The position numbers were made by a program, and so were the translations under genes. Shown one piece after another: positions 49,820 through 56,476 of a stretch of DNA of 56,476 nt (position 1 is the stretch's first letter; each line of letters starts with the position of its first letter). The notes below the pieces were generated by a model that saw only the letters and a list, made by a program, of their open reading frames with translations, was not told the origin of the DNA and did no database searches. Origin of the DNA: a virus. The DNA is taken from IMG/VR virus record IMGVR_UViG_3300034096_000849, positions 1 through 56,476 of that record, one strand, 5' to 3'.

Positions 49820-50935
49820 ATGAAGCTCCACCGAACCGACCTGCTCGAAGCCCTGGGCTGCGCCTTGCTCGCACAGAAGGGCAAAAGCCCACGCGCTATC
49901 GACACGCTGTCCATGATCTCGCCGAAGGGCGAAGGTTTCGCGCTCCAGGCTCACGGCTCCATGCTGGCGATCGAGGCCGTGGGCCGCGCCGAAGGCCCGG
50001 TGCTGCCGTTCGTCGTCCAAACGCAACAGCTCCGCGAATTCGTGGCCGGCGCCCGTGGCGAGCTGATCGAGGCCGAGCTGGCCGAGCAGTATATCAAGCT
50101 CCAAGTCGGCGCCCAGTCCGCCAAGGTGCCCACGCTCACGATCACGCCCGAGGAAATGCCGACGCTGCCCGAGCTGCCGGCGGCGGACTCGGACGAGTGG
50201 ACGTTCCGTGTCGAGTACGCCGACCTGACGTCGCTGATCGCCCGCACGATCCACGCGGCATCCCGCGAGGGCGGCCGCTACGCGATGAACGCGCTGCGGA
50301 TCAAGACCGACGGCCCGAAGCTCCAGATTGCGGCGACCGATGGGCGCATGTTGGTCATCGACTCGACCGCGATCGAGGAGACCGACTGGGCCGCGCAATC
50401 GCTGCTGCCCGTCGAAGCCGGCAGCGCCATCAAGGCGATCTTCCAGGGCCCCGCGACGCTCTCCTGTTTCGTCTCCGACGATGGCCGCACCTTCGCCCTC
50501 CGCGGCGGCGGCCGGACGATGATCGCGCGCCCGATCGAAGGCCAGTTTCCGCGCGTCGAATCGGTGGTCCCCAAGGGTAAGCTGCCTGGCTTCGAGGCCA
50601 GGCGATCCGATCTGATCGCCGCGATCAAATTCGCCAAGGGCGCGGCGACGATCGACAACATGGCCGTGAAGCTGGTCCCGGCCGAGGGCGGCAAGCTCGA
50701 GATCTGGTCGCGCGGCTCCGGCGCTGAAGCGCGCGAGCTGGTCGATGCGGATCTCGACTCCGGCTGGGTTGGCGTCACGCTTAACCCTGACTTTGCGCTG
50801 TCGATGCTCTCGGCCGTGTCGTCTGACCGCGTGCGCATCGCCGGCGACAGCAAGACCTCTCCTCACCTGATCCGCCACCTTGCGGACGATTCGCCCTGGG
50901 TGGGCGTCCTCATGCCGATTACGGTGGACACGTGA
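49820..50935 (+). CDS. dnaN: Sliding clamp, DNA polymerase III beta-like
   Basis: 371 residues, the usual DnaN length. ALRIKTDGPKLQIAATDGRML corresponds to the LELxxxxLRLVATDGHRL block, GQFPRVESVVP to the GEFPDYxxxIP block, and the C-terminus DDSPWVGVLMPI to the clamp-ending LMPxR motif. The fold would be three repeated domains forming a dimeric ring. It probably recruits host Pol III and the phage's repair enzymes. A CCTGACCCCACCCG leader precedes the ATG. Confidence 0.82.
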   Translation: MKLHRTDLLEALGCALLAQKGKSPRAIDTLSMISPKGEGFALQAHGSMLAIEAVGRAEGPVLPFVVQTQQLREFVAGARGELIEAELAEQYIKLQVGAQSAKVPTLTITPEEMPTLPELPAADSDEWTFRVEYADLTSLIARTIHAASREGGRYAMNALRIKTDGPKLQIAATDGRMLVIDSTAIEETDWAAQSLLPVEAGSAIKAIFQGPATLSCFVSDDGRTFALRGGGRTMIARPIEGQFPRVESVVPKGKLPGFEARRSDLIAAIKFAKGAATIDNMAVKLVPAEGGKLEIWSRGSGAEARELVDADLDSGWVGVTLNPDFALSMLSAVSSDRVRIAGDSKTSPHLIRHLADDSPWVGVLMPITVDT

Positions 50936-51183
50936 GAGACGATCGCAGCGAATTGCGGATGGCGTGGGGGACATTGGCTGTGATCTCCTGCGCGTCGATT
51001 GTCGGCCTGATCGTCTGCTGCATCGTGCTTTGGATTTCGCGCTGGCACGCCACCAAGCTCACCGAAACCGAGACCCAACAGATCCGCGATCGACTGCAAG
51101 CCATCGAACGCCAGCTCAACGAGCCGCGGCCGACGTGGGTTGAGGTGATCGACGAAGTGAGGCAAGGAAAGGAAAGCCAATGA
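50932..51183 (+). CDS. Small membrane protein
   Basis: 83 residues from GTG 50932. One hydrophobic segment (GTLAVISCASIVGLIVCCIVL) after a charged N-terminus, followed by a coiled-coil tail. Role unknown. Confidence 0.6.
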   Translation: MRDDRSELRMAWGTLAVISCASIVGLIVCCIVLWISRWHATKLTETETQQIRDRLQAIERQLNEPRPTWVEVIDEVRQGKESQ

Positions 51184-51578
51184 CCCTCGCCAACAAACCC
51201 GCGTCGGAGATGACGCTGCTGGAGCACTACGCAGGCATAGCCTTGCAAGGGCTGCTGGTCGATGGCGGCGAAGTCCACTACGACGATTACGCTCACGACG
51301 CTTGCTGCCTGGCCGCCCGCCTCATCGCCGAGCTGGAGAAGTGGCAGCCGAAGGCCGAGGCCCGCATCGCAGAGCTGGAGGCGGAGAACGCCTGGCTCAA
51401 GAACCTACCACGCCATGCCTTTAACGAAGGCTTTGACCAGTGCTGCGGGCTTGGTCCATACAGCGCAAGCGCGATCAAGCCTGACGACCCCGACTTCATT
51501 AGAGATTTGGAGGCAGAGGGCATGCTCTGGCGAGATTCGCTTAGTTGGAAGCTGCTGAACAAGGAGCCCAAGCCGTGA
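51180..51578 (+). CDS. Hypothetical protein
   Basis: 132 residues with a helical centre (AEARIAELEAENAWLK), two cysteine pairs (CCLA, CCGL), and an acidic-polar C-terminal part. Resembles short phage proteins of unknown function often found near recombination genes. The next gene starts in its stop codon. Confidence 0.55.
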   Translation: MTLANKPASEMTLLEHYAGIALQGLLVDGGEVHYDDYAHDACCLAARLIAELEKWQPKAEARIAELEAENAWLKNLPRHAFNEGFDQCCGLGPYSASAIKPDDPDFIRDLEAEGMLWRDSLSWKLLNKEPKP

Positions 51579-51799
51579 AGCTCTCCGAAGCTCAGATCCG
51601 CGGGCTGCGGGCGATAGCGGAAGGGCGTGCCGGCTGGAGCGCTGGATCGCCGGCTGGCATCTTCGAGCCTGCTCGCTGGTGGGGCATCCACGCAGGAACG
51701 GCTGAGGCGCTTGTTCGCCTGGGCTATCTGCTGCGCCGCTCCAAGGAGCCCCTCACCCCAGCCGGCCGCGAGGCGCTGTCGAAGGCCCTCGGGGCCTGA
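51575..51799 (+). CDS. Small winged-helix-like protein
   Basis: 74 residues from GTG 51575. LSEAQIRGLRAIAEG, then TAEALVRLGYLLRRS and LTPAGREAL show a compact winged-helix pattern as in small phage HTH proteins. DNA-binding or nucleic-acid adaptor role is possible. Confidence 0.55.
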   Translation: MKLSEAQIRGLRAIAEGRAGWSAGSPAGIFEPARWWGIHAGTAEALVRLGYLLRRSKEPLTPAGREALSKALGA

Positions 51800-51864
51800 T
51801 CCGAGCCCGCCCCTGGGAGACTGGGGGCGGGTCTTACCCCCCCCCGAATAGCTCGCGCGACCCC

Positions 51865-53526
51865 ATGCTTTACGCCAAGATCCTCCCCGTACCCCCCAGC
51901 TCCCCGCAGATCCTCGACGGCCACGCGATCCCCGTGGGCTCGCACATTGCGCAAGCGCAGCCGCTGACATGGCGTGGCGACACGCTGGAGCTGTGCAAGC
52001 TGACCGTGGACACGCGCGCCGTGCCCGACTGGTCACAGGTCCGCTGGGGCGAGGCGCGGGCGCTGACGTTCGCGGAGATCCTGGAGCTGCACGAGGAGGC
52101 GATCGCCTGGGGTGTGGCCGAGATTGGCGAGTCGCTGGAGGCCGTGGTCGCCGGGCCTCTCATGATCGAGTCGAGCTGGTGGCAGCCTGTGGCGCAGCGG
52201 CGGAACTGGGAGCGTTGGCGGGCGAAAGCCGACGAGTATGCCGACGTGGTGTCCGTCTGGAACAACCATGAGGTGACCGGGCCAATCGCGGCGGTCAACG
52301 CGGATCCGCAGCGCGTGCGCTTTATCCACGACGCCTTCGCGCCCTGGGGCCGCAGCGCCCTCTACGGCCCGCTGGGGCTACCGGGGGCCCTGCTGCGCGA
52401 CGCGGACAACGACGAGACTCCCTTCCCCTACGACAGCCCCTACGGAGCTGTGGGCAGCGGCGAGGGAGCTAACCCCTGGGGCCTGGTGCAAGGCAACCGC
52501 TACCTGACTCGCTCGCTGGCCATGGAGCAGCTTGAACTGCGCGGCACCGGCGCCCTCTACGAGCGCGGCCTGCCGCCGTCGAAGCTCCCCGATGGCGCGA
52601 TCTACCGCCTTGACGGTCCGTCGCACGTCCCCGTCTGCCACGGCTGGGACAAGCACCACGACCCGCTTGGGTGGCACCAACGGGACTACGCCAAGACCAC
52701 CCACGGCGTGATCGACTCGCAGCACATGAGCCGCACGCTGGGGCTGTTGTATCCGGCGGCGTATTTCGGGGGCGAGCGCTGGGCGATCAACGAGATCCGC
52801 TGCATGGCGCAGACGATCGTGCTGTGCTATGACCCCGCCCAGCAGCAGCGTTTCGGCCGCGAGGACGCCTGGCGGATGCACGCGGTTGCGGCCGCGGTCC
52901 ACCTGACGCCGCCGAGCGATCCGATGCGCCCGGGGTGGACCCGCTGGCTCGAAGATATGGCCGTGTGCATCGCGGAGGCGGTCGATAGGGACGGCTTCTT
53001 GGACGTGCAATGGGGCCATCACCACCTCCCCGCCGATATGCAGGGCCCCGGTTTCGGCCTCTGCGCCTCCTGGGAGTGGATCTTGCTTTTGTCGGGGCTG
53101 ACGGCGGCGCGCCGGGTCACGATGCTGGGCAGCAGGGTGGACGAGTTCCACCTTTCGGCGCGGCGCTTGCTGGAGAACCTGGACGAAGCCTGGGGCCGCG
53201 GCGAAGAAGGGCGCCTGCCCTACAAGTTCGTCGTGACGCGCGCTGCGCCCAGCCAGATCCACCACGCCATCAACCAGCACCCCAACGGCACCCCGCAGAC
53301 CGACGGCGAGTTCTACATGGGCCTCCTCGGCTGCCTCTACCTGCCCGAGCACACCGGCCTCGACCTGCGCAGGACCCCCGAGCTGGAGATGCTGACCAAG
53401 CGCCTCCAATCCTGGGCCGCCGCGCAGGGCAAGACCCTGGCGCAGTGCTTCCCGGCGGCCCCGCACAGCCCGAGCTTCGGCAACGAGATCGTGGCGAAAC
53501 TGGCGTTGGGAGGTGCGGGGGCGTGA
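51865..53526 (+). CDS. Large protein of unknown function, alpha-helix-rich
   Basis: 553 residues with no domain I can assign. It is rich in W, H and R. The middle has GWDKHHDPLGWHQRD, GVIDSQHMSR and a helical repeat-like stretch (WAINEIRCMAQTIVLCY), features that recall (alpha/alpha)6-type enzymes such as some lyases and glycosidases; the order of His-, Asp- and Trp-rich loops could form an active site. No signal peptide. The start is ATG 51865 in a GCGACCCCATG setting. It lies in the early region between small genes, so a virion role is not implied. Confidence 0.6.
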   Translation: MLYAKILPVPPSSPQILDGHAIPVGSHIAQAQPLTWRGDTLELCKLTVDTRAVPDWSQVRWGEARALTFAEILELHEEAIAWGVAEIGESLEAVVAGPLMIESSWWQPVAQRRNWERWRAKADEYADVVSVWNNHEVTGPIAAVNADPQRVRFIHDAFAPWGRSALYGPLGLPGALLRDADNDETPFPYDSPYGAVGSGEGANPWGLVQGNRYLTRSLAMEQLELRGTGALYERGLPPSKLPDGAIYRLDGPSHVPVCHGWDKHHDPLGWHQRDYAKTTHGVIDSQHMSRTLGLLYPAAYFGGERWAINEIRCMAQTIVLCYDPAQQQRFGREDAWRMHAVAAAVHLTPPSDPMRPGWTRWLEDMAVCIAEAVDRDGFLDVQWGHHHLPADMQGPGFGLCASWEWILLLSGLTAARRVTMLGSRVDEFHLSARRLLENLDEAWGRGEEGRLPYKFVVTRAAPSQIHHAINQHPNGTPQTDGEFYMGLLGCLYLPEHTGLDLRRTPELEMLTKRLQSWAAAQGKTLAQCFPAAPHSPSFGNEIVAKLALGGAGA

Positions 53527-54152
53527 TCGCCGCGCTGTTTGTTTGCCGGGGCGGCCCCTACTGGGGCCTGCCTGGCGTCGATCCTTGGGACGAGCAGCGC
53601 GACGCCAGGCTGTACGGCGGCCCCTATCCAGTCGTGGCACATCCCCCGTGCTCAAGATGGTGCCGTCTCGCTGGCCTGGTCGAGGCCCGCTGGGGCCACC
53701 GCCGCGGCGACGATGGAGGCTGCTTTGAGGCCGCTTTGCGTGCCGTGCGCACATGGGGGGGGGTGCTTGAACACCCCGCCTACTCCGATGCATGGGCGGC
53801 CTTTGGACTCGCTCGGCCAGCCACGACTCGGGGCTGGACCCGCGATATCAGCGGCGGGGTCACCTGCTACGTCGAGCAGCATCGCTACGGGCACCCGGCC
53901 AAAAAAGCGACGTGGCTCTACGCCTACGGTGTCGAGCCCTTGCCGGAGCTCCGCTGGGGCTTCGTCCACGACCACAAGACCGGCGCCCCGGTCTCCTGGT
54001 GCGGCAACCACGTCGCGTCCGGGGAGGTCCGGCCGAGGGTCGGCAAGGCGAAAGCGTCAGAGACGCCTACCGAGTTCCGAGACGCGCTGATTCGGATTGC
54101 CGAGCTTGCGGCTGATTCCGCGGCCGCGGAAAGCCCGCTCGCGCCCCGTTGA
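53523..54152 (+). CDS. Hypothetical protein with HPPC motif
   Basis: 209 residues from GTG 53523. AHPPCSRWCRL carries a Pro-Cys dipeptide reminiscent of C5-methyltransferase motif IV, and GGVLEHPAYSD, WLYAYGVEP and RDISGGVTCYVEQHRYGHPAKK are blocks I have seen in unannotated phage proteins. There is no clear SAM-binding motif. The fold and activity are unknown; nucleotide or base modification is a conjecture. Confidence 0.6.
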   Translation: MIAALFVCRGGPYWGLPGVDPWDEQRDARLYGGPYPVVAHPPCSRWCRLAGLVEARWGHRRGDDGGCFEAALRAVRTWGGVLEHPAYSDAWAAFGLARPATTRGWTRDISGGVTCYVEQHRYGHPAKKATWLYAYGVEPLPELRWGFVHDHKTGAPVSWCGNHVASGEVRPRVGKAKASETPTEFRDALIRIAELAADSAAAESPLAPR

Positions 54153-54184
54153 CCGCCCCTTGTCCGCCGGCCCAGATAGATCCC

Positions 54185-54451
54185 ATGACCAAACGACCTC
54201 CCAAGCCGACAGGCCTGGACGCATGGGCCGCCACCCCGAAGACCCGCCGCGGTGGCCCGCCGTCCGACTTCGACAGGCCGCAGATCCGCGAACTGATCGA
54301 GCGTTACGTTTCGATGGTGATGGAAGGCAAGACCGTTCGCTCGGCAGCCGAGTTTGCGGCCTGGCTTCGTGCCGAGCACGGCGTGACGTCGGGAGACAAC
54401 ACTGTGCAGGCATGGGTCCGCAAGGTGAGGGAGTCTCGTGGCAAGCGTTGA
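54185..54451 (+). CDS. HTH-like protein upstream of the phosphoesterase
   Basis: 88 residues from ATG 54185. The region RQ/IRELIERYVSMVMEGKT and SAAEFAAWLRAEHGVT with DNTVQAWVRKV looks like a helix-turn-helix of the kind seen in phage regulatory or terminase-like proteins. It overlaps the GTG of the phosphoesterase gene by 14 bases. Confidence 0.55.
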   Translation: MTKRPPKPTGLDAWAATPKTRRGGPPSDFDRPQIRELIERYVSMVMEGKTVRSAAEFAAWLRAEHGVTSGDNTVQAWVRKVRESRGKR

Positions 54452-55520
54452 CGAGTGGGCGGCCGAGCCGCCGGATGAGCTGGTCAGGCTGCGCGAGGAG
54501 AACTCAGCGCTCAAGGCCCGCGTGCGCAAGGCCGAGCGCATGGCAGCGCGGCACGCAAGGATCGAGGAGGCTGTGATCGAGGCCACGCGGCAATCGCTCG
54601 AGGACACGCCGCCGAAGGTTTGGGTTGCTCCGCCGATCAAGTTGACCCCGAAGGCCAAGACGTGGGAGGAGGTCCCGCAGCTCTTGCTGTCCGACTGGCA
54701 GGGCGGCAAGCGAACCGAGGATTACGACCTCGACGTGATGGCCGAGCGCATCGCGCGCGTGACCACGAAGGCGCTGCACCTTGTTGCGGACCGCCGGCAC
54801 AGCGCCCGGATCGAGCAGCTGGACTTGTGCCTACTCGGCGATATGGTCGAGGGCGAAACGATCTTTGCCCACCAGCCGTGGGAGGTGATCGCGCCTGTGA
54901 TTGACCAGACGCAGCGGGTGGCCCAAGTGATTCAGGAAGCGATCGGCACACTGGCCCCGCAGTTCAAGCGCCTGCGCGTGTTTGGAATCTGCGGCAACCA
55001 CGGGCGGACGGGATCGAAGCACAGCAGCGGTTCACCGTTCACGAATTGGGATCGGATGAGCTACCGGGTGGCCTCGATGCTGACCGAGCAGCTCCCCCGG
55101 TCGGTGAGGCGCAAGGTCACCTGGGAGATCTCGGATCGCGCCTGGCACATCCACGACGTGCTCGGCTGGCGCATCCTCAAGGTCCACGGCGACCAAGTGC
55201 GCGGCGGCTTCGCGGGCTTCCCCTGGTACGGCGTCGGCCGGCGCGCGTCCGGCTGGAAAGACGCCATCCCCGGCGGCTACGACATTCTCCTGCACGGCCA
55301 CTTCCACACGCCGGCCATGTTCGTGCAGAACAGCTCGATCGTCTTCGCCTGCGGCTCGCCCGAGTCGAGGAACGAGTACGCTCGCTCCGAGCTGGCGGCC
55401 TCAGGCGACCCTTCGCAGCGGCTCCTGTTCGTTTCCAAGGCCCACGGCGTGGTCGCCGACCACCTGCTCTGGTGCGTCGAGCGCAAGCCGTTCAGCGCCC
55501 GTGTGACGGAGGCGAGCTGA
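54438..55520 (+). CDS. Calcineurin-like metallophosphoesterase, complete copy
   Basis: 360 residues from GTG 54438. Metal-binding blocks in order: SDWQGGK near residue 90, LGDMVEG near 133, GNHGR near 187, HGD near 247, LHGHFH near 285. An N-terminal coiled coil (residues 12-45) is outside the catalytic domain. The metal-dependent phosphoesterase may act on DNA ends or nucleotides. The last 133 residues are almost identical to those of the fragment at 1-401, so the locus is duplicated or the window has two alleles. Confidence 0.88.
   Translation: MASVDEWAAEPPDELVRLREENSALKARVRKAERMAARHARIEEAVIEATRQSLEDTPPKVWVAPPIKLTPKAKTWEEVPQLLLSDWQGGKRTEDYDLDVMAERIARVTTKALHLVADRRHSARIEQLDLCLLGDMVEGETIFAHQPWEVIAPVIDQTQRVAQVIQEAIGTLAPQFKRLRVFGICGNHGRTGSKHSSGSPFTNWDRMSYRVASMLTEQLPRSVRRKVTWEISDRAWHIHDVLGWRILKVHGDQVRGGFAGFPWYGVGRRASGWKDAIPGGYDILLHGHFHTPAMFVQNSSIVFACGSPESRNEYARSELAASGDPSQRLLFVSKAHGVVADHLLWCVERKPFSARVTEAS
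55120..55520 (+). repeat. Near-identical partner of positions 1-401
   Basis: Bases 1-401 align to 55120-55520 without gaps and with about 95 % identity; most differences are at third codon positions. Beyond this, the copies share gene order but not close sequence. Confidence 0.9.
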
Positions 55521-55960
55521 TGAACAGCCGGCAGGTCATGGCGAGGGCCCGGGCGGCGCTCAAGGTGTGGCGCGTGCGCCTCGGGCTGTCGGACTGGGAC
55601 ATCGGCCTTGAGTTCGACGAAGCCGGCGAGCTCGACGCGGAGGGGACCTACGCCATGTGCACGCCGGACCCCGAGCGGCTGGCCATGACGATCACCTTCC
55701 ACCTGGCGCCGCACCGGGCCGAGCCCCACCACATCGAGGCGACAATCGCGCACGAGCTGGTCCACGCCGTGCTGTCGCCGATCATGCACGCGCTCGACGC
55801 GGGGCTCACCCGCGAGGAGGCGATGGGCATCGAAGAGCAGGCGGTTGTCCGCATCGAGCGAGCGATGTTCGAGACCTACCCGGGGGCGACGCGCCGCCGG
55901 GTGAAAGAGCACCGGAGCACAGCCGGACCGCGGCGCCGGGGGGCGACGCGGTTGGGTTAG
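55520..55960 (+). CDS. SprT-like putative metallopeptidase, second copy
   Basis: 146 residues with the same AHELVHAVLSPIMHAL zinc motif as the protein at 401-799, but clearly diverged in the N-terminal third and C-terminus (an added basic tail RRRGATRLG). It starts in the phosphoesterase stop (ATGA-type overlap). Residues around the motif are almost unchanged, which suggests that both copies are or were functional. Confidence 0.72.
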   Translation: MNSRQVMARARAALKVWRVRLGLSDWDIGLEFDEAGELDAEGTYAMCTPDPERLAMTITFHLAPHRAEPHHIEATIAHELVHAVLSPIMHALDAGLTREEAMGIEEQAVVRIERAMFETYPGATRRRVKEHRSTAGPRRRGATRLG

Positions 55961-55993
55961 GAGGGGGCGCGCGTCCCCCACTGTGCAGCGCGC

Positions 55994-56029
55994 AGGGGGC
56001 CGGCCGTTCAGCAGACGGGCCGGCCCCCT
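55994..56029 (+). terminator. Strong terminator hairpin between convergent genes
   Basis: AGGGGGCCGGCC pairs with GGCCGGCCCCCT, extended by GT/AC with a one-base bulge, around a short loop, followed by CCTTTC. It lies between the convergent metallopeptidase and coiled-coil genes and probably works in both directions. Confidence 0.65.
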
Positions 56030-56033
56030 CCTT

Positions 56034-56300
56034 TCACCCAAGCCGGCCGAGCGACTCGATCACCCACATGGTGGCCTTGATGGCCACCGCGGAGCCGACG
56101 AGCCAGAGCCAGCGCAGGGCCGTGCTCTGGCTGGACTTGAGGGAGCGGCAGTCCTCCTCGAGCTGGCGCACGCGCGCCTTGAGCCCGTCGTCGCTGTGCA
56201 GGGCCACCTTCATCTCGCGCACGTCCGCGGCTGCGGTCTCCATGAGGACCTCGATGCGGATCAGCCGCTCTTCGGTCGATTGCTTCGGAGCCCCCTCCAC
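56034..56300 (-). CDS. Coiled-coil membrane protein, second copy
   Basis: 88 residues from GTG 56300. The layout, a charged coiled coil followed by a hydrophobic C-terminal segment (LRWLWLVGSAVAIKATMWVI), is that of the protein at 2628-2918, and LRWxW... is shared. Same neighbour on its 5' side. Confidence 0.65.
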   Translation of the reverse strand: MEGAPKQSTEERLIRIEVLMETAAADVREMKVALHSDDGLKARVRQLEEDCRSLKSSQSTALRWLWLVGSAVAIKATMWVIESLGRLG

Positions 56301-56301
56301 G

Positions 56302-56476
56302 TCACTTGCCTCCCTTGCGCCGGCCCGCGGCGCGGGCGGCCAAACCCGTCAGCACGAGGCTCAGGACCGCCCCCAAGGCCGGCTGCCCGGTGACGGCGCC
56401 GATGATGCCGCCGACGGCCCCGCCGAGCTCCGAGCCGACGGTGGGCTGTGCCGGCGGGGTCGGGGGGGTGTAGGTG
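56302..56476 (-). CDS. Membrane protein, second copy, 5' end outside the window
   Basis: At least 57 residues, open to the window edge. It carries a proline-rich stretch (YTPPTPPAQP), a glycine-rich hydrophobic segment and ends RKGGK, which matches the C-terminus of the protein at 2915-3511 (ends RRGKGK). The truncation is due to the window end. Confidence 0.6.
   Translation of the reverse strand, partial: TYTPPTPPAQPTVGSELGGAVGGIIGAVTGQPALGAVLSLVLTGLAARAAGRRKGGK

Noticed and set aside
1-56476. Diversity-generating retroelement, retron or toxin-antitoxin pair
   Set aside because: No reverse transcriptase, template repeat or convincing toxin gene was found.

Overview
The window is a nearly complete genome of a GC-rich, temperate, siphovirus-like dsDNA tailed phage or prophage of about 55 kb. 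The virion, lysogeny, recombination and replication genes are all present. The tail tip module (DUF2460, DUF2163, NlpC/P60 and a GTA-like hub), the Bet/RecT plus YqaJ recombination pair and a lipobox-bearing membrane protein point to a Gram-negative, probably proteobacterial, host. A tRNA-His-like 3' half, probably attP, lies inside the 3' end of the integrase gene. The two window ends carry divergent versions of the same locus: 1-401 pairs with 55120-55520 at roughly 95 % identity, then the copies diverge.

Layout. 1-3964: metallophosphoesterase (partial), HEXXH metallopeptidase, MazG, SSB, sigma-like factor, two leftward membrane proteins and a winged-helix regulator. 3965-4315: an AT-richer non-coding region with clustered TGAGAG motifs, just before the late genes. 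4316-10843: small and large terminase, portal, MuF-like protein, scaffold and major capsid protein. 10852-15815: an unusual insert of three enzymes (glycoside-hydrolase-like, SGNH acetylesterase-like, alpha/beta-hydrolase-like) between capsid and connector genes. 15815-30474: connectors, duplicated-domain tail terminator, tail tube, G/GT chaperones with a lambda-type GGGAAAG frameshift, tape measure, distal tail proteins, NlpC/P60 and a hub split over two genes. 30458-32668: a leftward operon of small genes containing two copies of a type II hammerhead ribozyme, each exactly between a stop and the next start codon. 32945-35527: a second rightward virion-gene block ending in a collagen-like fibre. 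35524-37994: XRE repressor, candidate operator, excisionase and tyrosine integrase. 37987-44181: small zinc proteins, SNF2-like helicase, DNA methyltransferase, replication initiator with eight in-gene palindromic iterons at exact 21-bp spacing (candidate origin), and DnaB-like helicase. 44187-45083: leftward RuvC-like resolvase and a zinc-finger protein. 45197-54152: SMC/RecF-like ATPase, YqaJ exonuclease, Bet/RecT annealase, sliding clamp, several small proteins and a 553-residue protein of unknown function. 54185-56476: HTH protein and the second copy of the phosphoesterase/metallopeptidase/membrane-protein locus.

How it works together. Excisionase, integrase and repressor would set lysogeny. 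The initiator, iterons, DnaB helicase, SSB and beta-clamp-like protein would load host polymerase, since no phage DNA polymerase or primase is visible. YqaJ, Bet, the SMC-like ATPase and RuvC would handle recombination and concatemers. The phage sigma-like factor may switch on the late operon that begins at the small terminase. The most notable elements are the paired hammerhead ribozymes, the phased iteron array and the carbohydrate-enzyme cassette.
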